Positions 54,084 to 64,000 of a stretch of DNA of 64,000 nt are shown piece by piece. Made by a program: the position numbers and the translations under genes. The notes under the pieces were generated by a model. It worked only from the letters and a program-made list of their open reading frames with translations, did not search any database and was not told the origin of the DNA. How positions within the stretch are numbered: position 1 is the stretch's first letter; every line of letters starts with the position of its first letter. The DNA comes from Armigeres subalbatus (lineage: Eukaryota > Arthropoda > Insecta > Diptera > Culicidae), in assembly GCF_024139115.2 (NCBI RefSeq), contig NC_085141.1, positions 404,925,612 through 404,989,611 of the forward strand, in the 5' to 3' direction.

Positions 54084-55540
54084 AATTATTTTTTCAATGT
54101 AGACCTTTCGACACTTTCATTAACATCCCTCTCCAACAAATATTTTATCAAAATTACAAATCTTGTTAAAAACAGACCGACACCTGCCAAGTTCAACCCA
54201 AAGCTTATCGAACCATGTTTCGTCTGACGTTTTTTTCTCTCGTTTTTCCCGGCACAATACTGACGCTGATGGACTCTTGTTTCCCCCTCACAAACGACAC
54301 TTGTTTCAGTTTGGCAAACGATACAAAAACTACTCTTATTTAGTGCCCATCTGTTCCCGCAGATGAACTCGCTTTCGAGTTTTCGAGCCCCGGTCATCTC
54401 TCTCACATGGTCGCATGCATGGATGAACCGGGGCGGCGGGTCCATCCAATTCGGTTCTGCTGCCGGTGGTGGGGTGTTTATGTTTCCTCCATTCACATTC
54501 GCATTCCGGTCCGATGAATGAAAACTAGTTTAACGGAAGTTGCCTCAGTTTTAGTTGGCCCTCCTCTCGGTTTCATTCGAACGAGAAGCGCTCGTTGTTG
54601 TCGTCGCCGTCAGATGGTTGCATATCTGGTACTGGATCTGGCTGGCTGGTTCAGGCTGTTTTGTGTGTGGTTAGAGTGAAGTCTTCCGAACCGGGCCGTG
54701 GAGGAACATACTGATGTCTCACTCGTTTTTTACTTTTCCTACAGTCTGAGAAGAGTACACGAACGGTTGCTTTTGTGAGGATCAAGAGGATGCAAACCAT
54801 GTCTTCAAACTCATCCTTATTCATAAATTCCTGGAGTTTCAAAGAAATTCAGATTATTTTCGAACGGGTTCCAGATTTCTCAATAATAAAATGAAGCTTT
54901 TTCTAGTTTGATAATTTTGGCATAATTTTTTATCTAAGTTGTAAGTTTATTGAAAGTTATTTTATTATTATAATATCATTTTCTTTATTCTGTTTTTTTT
55001 ACAGGTATGCCCGGTACAAGCAACGAATATACATCTTCTGGTAACGGCAGCTGTAATGTATTTTGCAACATATTGAATGATTTTTGTTTCAAGCTGTGAC
55101 ATGAGATCACGAATCAAAACACTTTTCAAGCCTTATAAAAAGAATCCCCTAACTATAGGTGAATTATTTCAGATTTTTGAACAAGAAATCTAAATACCTC
55201 CGACCTCCCGCGGGCCCACCATCCAACACTGCTTTTTCCAGCTGACTCTCCGCATGGGATAAAGAGATAATTGTAAACTTCCCCTTCGGTTTAAAGTTTT
55301 ACCCGGCACATAAGAATTTCGAGTCTCGTATGCAAAATTGCCCGACTCAGACAAGACAAGAAGGGTGAATAAAATAAAATTAATGGAGCAACTTCGAACG
55401 CACATACACACAAACCGGCGTACTTGCTTTTGAGATGCACTTGTTGTTGTCTCCTGATTCCTTTCGAACAGGATAGCGTCTTTCTCAAACCGAATAGTTT
55501 TGCAAACTGATTATCGTTTGCTGCAGAAATTTAGAATTAT
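54084..55540. other. No gene recognised; repeat-poor DNA
   Basis: Balanced-composition sequence lacking the window's repeats. Short open frames (54086-54496 minus, 55190-55488 minus) have no known motifs. It includes the 3' flank of the gene at 55541. Possibly intergenic or intronic host DNA. Confidence 0.4.
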
Positions 55541-56149
55541 TTATTCCTCTTTGATTTGTGCATCCAGAAGAAATTTATTTACGTAGGATTGGAAGTCCGG
55601 GGGGATTTCCAGGCAGTGCTTGAAGCGATCTATAGAGCGGGATTCGGTCAGGACCATGGCGTTGAAGATGCGCTGGAACTCGGTGACCAACGTCTCCAGA
55701 TAGAGACAAATATTGTTACCTTGGTTGAGAATGGCGACCAATGGGAGTTGGTCTTTCGAGCCTTCAAGCAAGAAAGTTTTCAGTGTCCAATCCAAGTGAT
55801 AAGCGATTTTTTCCAAGGCTTGGAAACTCTTCCTGATGTGATTGTAGGAATCGACGGTCTCCGATATCAGTTGCGCAGTGGTAAAAAGACGACGAAACAT
55901 CTCTTCCAAGCATTCTTGTTTGACTTCTTCGACCAGGTCTGCCGGATACGGTGTGACATCCGGGCAAGCTCGTGTAAGCAGTTCATACCGAATAGATTGA
56001 ATCCAAATTTTGTCAATATTCAATAGTTCAATATCCAGAAGGTTTCTTATTAAACGAAAGTTGTTTTCGAGGACTTCGATAAAATCTGCGAGCCTTTGAC
56101 GCGTCTGTGCTTCGATTTTCCGATCGCATTCCGTTGTGAATGTTGCCAT
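55541..56149 (-). CDS. Unrecognised 202-residue protein, candidate host gene
   Basis: An uninterrupted 202-codon ORF in repeat-poor DNA, starting at an ATG with a good context (A at -3, G at +4) and ending E-E-stop. The protein is acidic to neutral, rich in L, I, E, R and Q, and looks helical throughout (for example E-V-L-E-N-N-F-R-L-I-R-N-L-L near 26-39 and an A-L-E-K-I-A-Y-H-L segment near 115). No signal peptide, membrane span, zinc ligand set or nucleotide-binding motif is visible. The length and character would suit a small complex subunit or coiled-coil protein, but I do not recognise the family. An AATAAA hexamer overlaps the stop codon (TTTATT at 55540-55545). A single exon could also mean an old retrocopy. 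Confidence 0.6.
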   Translation of the reverse strand: MATFTTECDRKIEAQTRQRLADFIEVLENNFRLIRNLLDIELLNIDKIWIQSIRYELLTRACPDVTPYPADLVEEVKQECLEEMFRRLFTTAQLISETVDSYNHIRKSFQALEKIAYHLDWTLKTFLLEGSKDQLPLVAILNQGNNICLYLETLVTEFQRIFNAMVLTESRSIDRFKHCLEIPPDFQSYVNKFLLDAQIKEE

Positions 56150-56260
56150 TTTGACGTATCTGTGCGGTCTCCGGCTTCAGCAGGCAACTAAGATGCCAAT
56201 TTCCCCCTACATAAATAACAGCTTTCAAGCGTTGCGTTGTTGCACCTGTTGAGCGCCATT
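56150..56260 (-). promoter_or_regulatory. Possible promoter of the 202-residue ORF
   Basis: Reading toward the ORF on the minus strand, a TTATTTATG TATA-like word lies about 65 bp before the ATG, followed by a pyrimidine-rich AGTT initiator-like word about 25 bp later. Spacing is compatible with a short 5' leader. It is a sequence-pattern suggestion only. Confidence 0.25.
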
Positions 56261-57480
56261 AAGAAACCGGTTTCTCCACCACCAGCTAATCAAAGTCTAT
56301 TATTCTGCAGTCAAACCTGCTCTTTTGCCATGTTCTTATGCATGCATCTTCATCGCATTGTTTTGCAATAAACACACGATCGCTCTAAGGAGTATCTGCC
56401 GCCCGCCACCGTTCAAGACGCGAAAGGTCGTCAAAGTATGAACATTCCCAACTGATGGTAACCCTAATCAGCGGTTTGAATTCCAACACCAGACCAAGAG
56501 AACCCGATCACGGTTAAGGCATCGTCGCGCGCACGTTAGTAGAGGCTGGTAGGTACCGGTGATGACTGGTTTCAAGTCCATTCACGTTTTGAATCGCTAG
56601 CCGATTCCTTACGCAATAACACCGCCATGCATCGTTTTTTTTTTACAGTGAACTAAAAGGCGACGAACCGATCGCATAGGTACGTGGCCCTATAAGATTG
56701 CAACCGGGAGATATCACCGCCGCTGCAGTGGAGTACCCTAATTATGTTTTCATAACGTAATTCCATGCGTCGGTCGTCGTCGTCGGCGCGTAGACGCCAC
56801 TTTGTGCGCGAGGACTGGTTTTCCTGCACACAGCAGCGGGCCCTTCCATTCCATCAAATCCAGATTCCCATCGATGGTTTTGCATGCGTTCGCAATGTAT
56901 GCTGAGCGCGTTCAATCGAATCCGTTGTTCGCTACTGGCGCTGGCGCTGCTGCTCTGCCAGAGCCGTCACCCGGCCAGCAAAAGACTAACCTTTCCGCGA
57001 GGCTCCACGCACATGCCGTGTTTACAATGTCTTCCCCAGTTTGATGATTCGATAATGGTGTTGTGGTTTTACGTTGTCGGGTTTTGATTTGCTCTCCATG
57101 TAGGGCGAAGATGGCGATGACTGCGCGGCCCGGCGATGGGTGCGTCCGTGACCCAAATCGAGACGAGATGTGAGATGAATGCGCGCATTTATTGTTCGCC
57201 GGATAGTGGAGGCCAGGTTCTGGGTCGGAATCTGGGATAGGTCGGTTTTTGCCGCGGTAGGAAAGCTATGGATGGATGGGAATGACTCGAAACTAGAGCA
57301 CTGATTGGTTTTTCCTTCATAAAATGGAATAAAGAGCATGCAAAATAATCGACTGTCTAATACGATTCGACTTTACTGTGGTTTTAAAAGGGTAATGAAG
57401 ATTTTCAAGTGTTATTGTTGGCTGTTTGCCTTGAGTGGTATCACTGGTTCATGTTGTAAACAATTTTAGTGGAAAACAGC
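56261..57480. other. No gene recognised; GC-richer, repeat-poor DNA
   Basis: Includes a short CGTCGTCGTCGG run near 56773 and GC-rich stretches at 56500-57300. Short open frames on both strands show no motif. It may hold a regulatory or untranslated region of a host gene; nothing more can be said. Confidence 0.35.
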
Positions 57481-57489
57481 TACTACTCA

Positions 57490-58807
57490 GTCTTAATGCA
57501 GCAAAACAAATGTTATTGTAATATTCGACAAAAGGTCAGAACCCTTTTGCTGTAACGCAAGTTCGTATCGGTTCGGCTCGAAGAGCAAAGCCGAGGTCTG
57601 GTTAATGAGAATAAATGATAAATCGGTCTCTTTTGATCGTAGACTGTAAACCTAATAGGACGTGTTCAGGAGTGAATTGTATAACCGAAAAATCCATAAA
57701 ATTAAATATTAAAGTGGCGACGAGTAGAAAAGTTAATTTTACCGCGTTTTGATTTTGAAAAAAAAACGGTGATATTTTTTTAGACTAGGCTAAAAGCAAT
57801 CTTAGCAGTGGCGATTGGAAGCGTGCTAATTGGATCGTCGCTGTGTGAGAGGTGCCATTTTGAAATTTTCAGTTTTGAACAGCGCACAGTGAGCTAAGAA
57901 TTTTCGTTTGAGAAGCAGCTGTAGCGTGGATTGTGAAAAAAGGAATAAAGCAGAGAAAAATTTACGAGAACCGCAAATTGAAAAAAAAGTGTATTTGCGA
58001 TATCCAATTTGGTTGTTCTTTCTATTTGGTGGACTTCAATACGCCATTTTGTAAGCGGGAAGAGATCATTTCGAGAATATCGTTTCTTTAGAAAACTATG
58101 ACGACGGGTTTCAATTGGTGAATATAATAGCTCTCTTTTGTTTGCAGCCGGGTTACGGTGAGCATCTTTGTAAGGAAAGTGAGAAAAAGACGGAAAGTAT
58201 CTATTAGTTTGCGAAAAGCGTTAAAGAAATTGACCAGTTGGTTGAGTTGGTGTGCGAAGAGCAGTCTGGTTTCGTAAAAGTGTAGTAAGGTTGCAGTAAG
58301 GGTGTATGCTATTGTTAAATACGTAACACGATCTCATGAGGTCTTTGTTGGTGGTTGAAGGAATCGGCGCTATGTAATAAAGTGGAAGCTGTGTGTGATG
58401 AAAGTTTAGAGAACAGAACAGAGCAAAAACACATACCTAGATCACATTTCACATAACACTGTAACCGAGTGAAGCTGCATGTTGCAACGGCATACTGGCG
58501 AACGATATATGTGTGAGTGTTGAAGACAATCGTGCAAAGATCAAGTGAGTGACTAATACACCGCAAAAAGCCCAGCGAACATCAATTTAAGTTTGGAAAG
58601 CAACCACCGTTGAGCAGTCAGTGGACGTTTGACTGTATTGGTGCTGCAGCGGATTCCCAAACATTGGCAGCTGCATGTCATCGGGTCAAACTCGCTAAGA
58701 AGTCGTCGAATAGTAAGCAAATCATCACTCAAGTAAGTTTTTGTTATTGGTTTTGCTTCATTTATTTTTTCTAGCATTGGTTGCTGTGAACAGTGAACAA
58801 TTTAGTC
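57490..58807 (+). mobile_element. 5' leader (and possible LTR end) of a Ty3/gypsy-like element
   Basis: Upstream of the Gag frame, 57714-57723 reads TGGCGACGAG, a word of the type found as the primer-binding site in mag-like Ty3 elements. That would place a 5' LTR end near 57713 and its start around 57490-57510 (TGTAATATTCGAC). No second LTR copy is in the window, so the LTR cannot be confirmed. About 1.1 kb of purine-rich leader follows to the Gag ATG. Confidence 0.35.
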
Positions 58808-59356
58808 ATGTCGTCTATAATAGGAACGGTAGACCATTACATTCGGGGTTCCAGTTTTGGGGACTATATGGAACGTATGGATATTTTATACTCTTTAAAT
58901 AACATTCCGGATGGTAACAAAAAAAATTTATTTATTACGTTGAGCGGTCCTGTTATATTTGATGAAATTAAGCTAATATTTCCGGGAGCGCCAATTGCAT
59001 CTATTGATTACGATCAAATGATTCAGAAGCTAAAAGAACGATTGGACAAGGTAAAGCCGAATATGTTGTGTAGGCATAAGTTTAATGCGCGCCTTCAAGG
59101 TGTTGACGAACCTGCTGAAAACTACGTATTGGCTTTAAAACTATTGGCTAGTCAATGTGGTTTTGGTGCACATAAGGATGAGGCAATAAAAGACAGGATA
59201 GTGTTTGGTTTGCGCGATGAAGAATTAAAACACAAATTGCTCATGAAGGATAACATGACACTTGAGGATGTTGAGGAGCTAGTAGTACGCTCTGAACTGG
59301 CAACATTCCGTGCAAGGGAATGCAAAGAAAGAGATGACATGCTAAGGAGAGTGTGA
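58808..59356 (+). pseudogene. Ty3/gypsy-like Gag capsid region
   Basis: The frame from ATG 58808 gives 182 residues with a retrotransposon Gag pattern: a hydrophobic start, Y-M-E-R-M-D near 20-25, then D-Q-M-I-Q-K-L-K-E-R-L, F-N-A-R-L-Q-G-V-D-E-P-A-E-N-Y-V-L-A-L-K-L-L-A and K-D-R-I-V-F-G-L-R-D-E. This is the capsid-forming segment of Ty3-type Gag. It ends in a TGA; two more in-frame stops (TAA, TAG) follow before the next open stretch, so Gag is broken from its zinc knuckle. Confidence 0.8.
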
Positions 59357-59464
59357 ACTCAGTGAAATACAGATTGGTAAGTAGAAAAGAGCATGGAAAT
59401 ATATACAGGGATAATGGTATAGGGCATCGCGCGCATATGGCAATACCGTAGCCGCAGTAGAAGT

Positions 59465-60045
59465 ATGAGTAGGGAACGAGGCAGAGCAAACAATCTCAAT
59501 GATCGTAGAGTTTATCATGACATCGAGTCGCGTGGTATACAAGAGCGGTGTAGATACAGTAATGACAATCCACATGCTAACGTGATATGCAACTATTGTA
59601 AGAAACGGGGTCATGTGAAACGAAATTGTTTTAAGCTGAAGAACCGGAAAGCTGTTAATTTCATGGGAGAACAACAGGTTGATAGTTACGATTTTAAAAG
59701 GTTGAGCATCAGAGATTCTGAAGATGATGATATTGAGTACCCATGTATGATGATTTCAACCAAAGCTAGGATCAGCGAACCGTGTCTAGTGCAAGCGTAT
59801 ATCGGAAAAGTAATTTTGAGTATGGAGATTGATTGCGGAGCGGCAGTGTCGGTCATTAGTTTGGGAACATACAAAACGTATTTCAAACACATTCAAGTAC
59901 ACCGTTGTAACAATCGTCTAGTAGTGGTGAGTGGCGAGCAGTTAAACATATATGGGAAGATAGAGGTCGACGTGATGATAAACAACACCAAACAACAGGT
60001 TTCCTTAGTAATCCTAGACAGCGGCATCTGGTTTGTACCATTGAT
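59465..60045 (+). pseudogene. Ty3/gypsy-like zinc knuckle and protease region
   Basis: In the same frame as the capsid part: a CCHC knuckle C-N-Y-C-K-K-R-G-H-V-K-R-N-C (exact CX2CX4HX4C), then a retropepsin-like region with M-E-I-D-C-G-A-A-V-S-V-I and the downstream W-F-V-P-L-I-G-R. The catalytic D-S/T-G-A is D-C-G-A here, a substitution at the second position that probably lowers activity. The frame is cut by the MITE at 60054, with its duplicated target at 60046-60053. Confidence 0.8.
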
Positions 60046-60053
60046 CGGTAGAA

Positions 60054-60401
60054 CAGAGATGCATCCTGAACAGAACATGAGCCAAGAGCGTGCCTTGGTG
60101 TTCTAAGTTTTGAACTCTGAACACAGTTCAGTGTGCACTGGGTTGGTACGCAAGCGAAACGATCATGGTAACTAAGATTCCTTAGATTTGGGGTTATGCA
60201 AAAACATACGAGCATGCTTGATTTCTATCCGTTAGATGCCCACGTGTTCCATTACTAGTTGAAAAATGAGTAGCATGCCGTCGCTTGAATTTGTTTTCCT
60301 AGGATACAAGTTGCTAAGTTAGGTCAGTGCTCTTGAACAGTGTGCAGTGTTCAGAACGTTTTGAACATGAACACGCGTTCTCGTGTTCAGATGCATCTCT
60401 G
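60054..60401. mobile_element. hAT-like MITE copy 2, intact
   Basis: A 348-bp copy of the element at 14917-18785, with inverted ends CAGAGATGCATCCTGAAC / GTTCAGATGCATCTCTG and an exact 8-bp duplication CGGTAGAA (60046-60053 and 60402-60409). It interrupts the Ty3-like pol frame just after the protease. Its interior shows the empty TCCTAGGA site (about 60297-60304) into which the hAT element inserted in copy 1. Confidence 0.92.
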
Positions 60402-60645
60402 CGGTAGAAATTGGTTGGATATTTTTTATCCAAACTGGAGGAATAGTTTTGAAGCCAATTTGCACGTAAACAAATTACATACCAATCAGCTAACCGAATC
60501 GGGATTTGAAGCAGATCTTGTGCTTAAAGAGGAGAGGCCCGTGTTTCGCAGAGCATACGAAGTACCGTTCAAACTGAAGGACAAGGTTCTTGAGCATTTG
60601 GACTCCTTGGAGAAACAAAACGTTATAACTCCCATAAAGGCATAC
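60402..60645 (+). pseudogene. Ty3/gypsy-like pol: protease-RT boundary
   Basis: After the MITE, the frame reads N-W-L-D-I-F near its start and then P-V-F-R-R-A-Y-E-V-P-F-K-L and L-E-H-L-D-S-L-E-K-Q-N-V-I-T-P. This is the conserved N-terminal edge of Ty3 reverse transcriptase. It stops abruptly near 60640, before any catalytic motif, at an internal deletion. Confidence 0.8.
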
Positions 60646-60981
60646 ACTCAAAGCTCATCGGAATCAGCTGAGAATTGTTCCTGCTCAGCCGACGTGCACC
60701 ACGATACGTATTCCAATACAGAGGATGAAACGACCAAGAAGTGTGAGTGATTCCGAAGAGGAATTTTACGGTTTCCCAGACGTTCCGGCCGTACCAACAG
60801 ATTCGGAAGGCGTTAGTAGGCGTTTGAAGCACATTCGACGCAGTTTGATAATAACACGTAGCTCGACGAGAACAAAAGAAACTATCACTCAACAGCATCA
60901 AATCAGGAAACATCCCAGCAGCGGTGATATACATTATGTATTACTGAGTCCTGGAAAACGAACGAGGAGAAAAGTTAAGTG
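60646..60981 (+). pseudogene. Ty3/gypsy-like pol: integrase C-terminal end
   Basis: Directly after the deletion junction another frame reads R-H-T-L-K-A-H-R-N-Q-L-R, resembling the R-H-x-x-Q-L-R found at the C-terminal end of Ty3 integrases. A polar tail (S-D-S-E-E-E-F-Y-G-F-P, R-S-S-T-R-T) and a TGA at 60979-60981 follow. All of RT catalytic core, RNase H and the integrase core are therefore missing. No polypurine tract or 3' LTR is seen before the satellite begins about 45 bp later. Confidence 0.65.
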
Positions 60982-61024
60982 ATTGAGAAATTTTGAATTC
61001 ATGTGTAGTTAGTAAGAAAAATCC

Positions 61025-64000
61025 AGATTGGACTTTCCAGAGGAAATTCATCGGAATTTCCAGAGGAAATTCATCGAATTTCAGAGGAAATTCATCGAAT
61101 TTCCAGAGAAAATTCATCGGAATTTCCAGAGGAAATTCATCCGAATTTCCAGAGGAAATTCATCCGATTTCCAGAGGAAATTATCCGATTTCCAGAGGAA
61201 ATTCATCCGATTTCCAGAGGAAATTCATCCGATTTCCAGAGGAAATTCATCCAATTTCCAGAGGAAATTCATCCGATTCAGAGGAAATTCATCCGAATTC
61301 CAGAGGAAATTCATCCGAATTCCAGAGGAAATTCATCCAATTCAGAGGAAATTCATCCGATTTCAGAGGAAATTCATCCGAATTTCCAGAGGAAATTCAT
61401 CCGATTTCCAGAAGAAATTCATCCGAATTTTCAGAGGAAATTCATCCGAATTTCCAGAGGAAATTCATCCGAATTTCCAGAGGAAATTCATCCGAATTCC
61501 AGGGGAAATTCATCCGAATTTCCAGAGGAAATTCATCCGATTTCCAGAGGAAATTCATCAATTTCCAGAGGAAATTCATCCGAATTCCAGAGGAAATTCA
61601 TCCGATTTCCAGAGGAAATTCATCCGAATTTCAGAGGAAATTCATCCGAATTCCAGAGGAAATTCATCCGAATTTCAGAGAAATTCATCCGATTCAGAGG
61701 AAATTCATCCGAATTTCAGAGGAAATTCATCCGAATTTCCAGAGAAATTCATCCGATTCCAGAGGAAATTCATCCGAATTTCCAGAGGAAATTCATCCGA
61801 TTTCCAGAGGAAATTCATCCGAATTTCCAGAGGAAATTCATCCGAATTTCCAGAGGAAATTCATCCGAATTCAGAGAAATTCATCCGAATTTTCAGGGAA
61901 ATTCATCCAGGGGAAATTCATCCGAGTTTTCAGAGGAAATTCATCCGATTTCCAGAGGAAATTCATCCGAATTTCCAGTCCGAATTGCCAGCGGAAATTC
62001 ATCCGATTTCCAGAGGAAATTCATCCGATTTCAGAGGAAATTCATCCGATTTCCAGAGGAAATTCATCCGATTTCCAGAGGAAATTCATCCGATTTCCAG
62101 AGGAAATTCATCCGATTTCCAGAGGAAATTCATCCGAATTCCAGAGGAAATTCATCCGAATTCCAGAGGAAATTCATCCGATTTCCAGAGGAAATTCATC
62201 CGAATTTCCAGAGGAAATTCATCCGAATTCAGAGGAAATTCATCCGAATTCAGAGAATTCATCCGATTTCCAGAGGAAATTCATCCGAATTTCAGGAGGA
62301 AATTCATCCGAATTTCAGGAGGAAATTCATCCGAATTACCAAAGAAAATTCATCCAATTTCCAGAGGAAATTCATCCGAATTTCAGAGGAAATTCATCCG
62401 AATTTCAGAGGAATTCATCCGAATTCCAGAGGAAATTCATCCGATTTCCAGAGGAAATTCATCCGAATTCAGAGGAAATTCATCCGAATTTCCAGAGGAA
62501 ATTCATCCGAATTTCCAGAGGGAATTCATCCGAATTTCCAGAGGAAATTCATCCGAATTTCCAGAGGAAATTCGTCGGGATTTCCAGAGGAAATTCATCC
62601 GAATTTCCAGAGGAAATTCATCCGAATTTCCAGAGGGAATTCATCCGGATTTCCAGAGGAAGTTCATCGGATTTTCCAGAGGAAATTCATCCGATTTCCA
62701 GAGGAAATTCATCCGATTTCCAGAGGAAATTCATCCGATTTCCAGAGGAAATTCATCCGAATTTCCAGAGGAAATTCATCCGAATTCAGAGGAAATTCAT
62801 CCGATTTCCAGAGGAAATTCATCCGATTTCCAGAGGAAATTCATCCGATTTCCAGAGGAAATTCATCCGAATTTCCAGAGGAAATTCATCCGATTTCCAG
62901 AGGAAATTCATCCGAATTTCCAGAGGAAATTCATCCGATTTCCAGAGGAAATTCATCCGATTTCCAGAGGAAATTCATCCGATTTCCAGAGGAAATTCAT
63001 CCGAATTTCAGAGGAAATTCATCCGAATTCCAGAGGAAATTCATCCGAATTCAGAGGAAATTCATCCGAATTTCCAGAGGAAATTCATCCGAATTTCAGA
63101 GGAAATTCATCCGAATTCAGAGGAAATTCATCCAATTTCCAGAGGAAATTCATCCGAATTCCAGAGGAAATTCATCCGAATTTCAGTAAATTCATCCGAT
63201 TTCCAGAGGAAATTCATCCGAATTCAGAGGAAATTCATCCGAATTTCGGAGGAAATTCATCCGAATTTCCAGAGGAAATTCATCCGAATTTCCAGAGGAA
63301 ATTCATCCGAATTTTCAGGAAATTCATCCGAATTTCCAGAGGAAATTCATCCGATTTCCAGAGGAAATTCATCCGAATTCAGAGGAAATTCATCCAATTC
63401 CAGAGGAAATTCATCCGAATTCCAGAGGAAATTCATCCGAATTTCCAGAGGAAATTCATCCGAATTCAGAGGAAATTCATCCGATTTCCAGAGGAAATTC
63501 ATCCGAATTTCCAGAGGAAATTCATCCGAATTTCCAGAGGAAATTCATCCGAATTTCCAGAGGAAATTCATCCGATTTCCAGAGGAAATTCATCCGATTT
63601 CCAGAGGAAATTCATCCGATTTCCAGAGGAAATTCATCCGAATTTCAGAGGAAATTCATCCGAATTTCAGAGGAAATTCATCCGATTTCAGAGGAAATTC
63701 ATCCGAATTCAGAGGAAATTCATCCGAATTTCAGAGGAAATTCATCCGATTTCAGAGGAAATTCATCCGAATTTCCAGAGGAAATTCATCCGGATTTCAG
63801 CGGAAATTCATCCAACTTTTCAACGGAAGTTCATCCGACTTTCCAATGGAAATTCATCCGAATTTCAGAGAAATTCATCCGATTTCCAGAGGAAATTCAT
63901 CCGAATTTCAGAGGAAATTCATCCGATTTCCAAAGGAAATTCATCCGAATTCCAGAGGAAATTCATCCAATTTCCAGAGGAAATTCATCCGAATTTCAGA
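61025..64000. repeat. Satellite S5: 23-bp palindromic minisatellite, runs off the window
   Basis: About 130 units, continuing past the end. The full unit is arm GAATTTCC, 3-nt loop AGA, arm GGAAATTC and 4-nt loop ATCC, 23 bp, with 8-bp perfect arms. Many units are 20-22 bp through loss of T, C or A in the AATTTCC piece, so one arm is often shortened while GGAAATTCATCC is nearly invariant. It starts right after the Ty3-like coding end, so it may have grown in that element's 3' region. Confidence 0.94.

Noticed and set aside
55556..56026. 156-codon plus-strand ORF opposite the 202-residue ORF
   Set aside because: Antisense shadow; it lacks a good start context and recognisable features, while the minus-strand frame has both a good start and a polyadenylation signal.
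57490..57713. Confirmed 5' LTR of the Ty3-like element
   Set aside because: A primer-binding-like TGGCGACGAG is present, but the edges do not show TG...CA and no second LTR copy exists in the window for comparison.

Overview
This window is eukaryotic, almost certainly from a culicine mosquito of the Aedes type. The evidence is five copies of a tRNA-derived SINE with the structure of the Aedes Feilai family, a JAM1-like RTE retrotransposon, many small inverted-repeat transposons, tRNA-headed SINEs and a low gene density. There is no bacterial-style gene organisation. Apart from transposon proteins I can support only one candidate host gene: a single-exon 202-residue ORF on the minus strand at 55541-56149.

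Layout. 1-14.9 kb is AT-rich, with a 1.3-kb inverted-repeat element (4219-5480), two Feilai copies, a foldback-like element with a roughly 52-bp minisatellite (6232-7625) and a separate element with ~385-bp terminal inverted repeats (7685-8762). 14.9-18.8 kb is a nest: a ~342-bp MITE with 8-bp target duplications is split by a 3.5-kb hAT-like non-autonomous element (perfect 16-bp TIRs, 8-bp duplication), which itself carries a ~2.9-kb minisatellite. 18.8-24.9 kb is a decayed non-LTR retrotransposon interrupted by a MITE, a full-length RTE element (12-bp duplication) and a Feilai SINE (13-bp duplication). 25-33.5 kb holds a hAT-transposase remnant, a CCHC Gag/ORF1-like remnant, several MITEs, a foldback element full of GACGTC palindromes and a tRNA-Val-derived SINE. 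36.2-41 kb is a second foldback element, a 23-bp satellite and a very AT-rich stretch with a ~650-bp imperfect palindrome. 43-47 kb and 51-53.3 kb are two more satellites. 53.6-57.5 kb is a tRNA-headed SINE plus mostly unique DNA with the host gene candidate. 57.5-61 kb is an internally deleted Ty3/gypsy-like element broken by a second copy of the 14.9-kb MITE. 61-64 kb is a further satellite that runs off the window.

The most unusual signal is that five separate satellite arrays (about 13 kb, a fifth of the window) all have a unit of about 23 bp, and in every one the unit is built from two inverted arms separated by two short alternating loops, so each arm can pair with the arm on either side. 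Two arrays with different arms share the same 7-nt loop (CTTTCAA) and the same 6-7-6-4 geometry; three share the arm GGATTC/GAATCC. At least one array lies inside a DNA transposon, one abuts a Ty3 element and one abuts a foldback element. The long open frames across these arrays are by-products of the repeats, not genes. Much of the array heterogeneity is 1-bp length change at short homopolymers, which may be partly consensus error of a long-read assembly.
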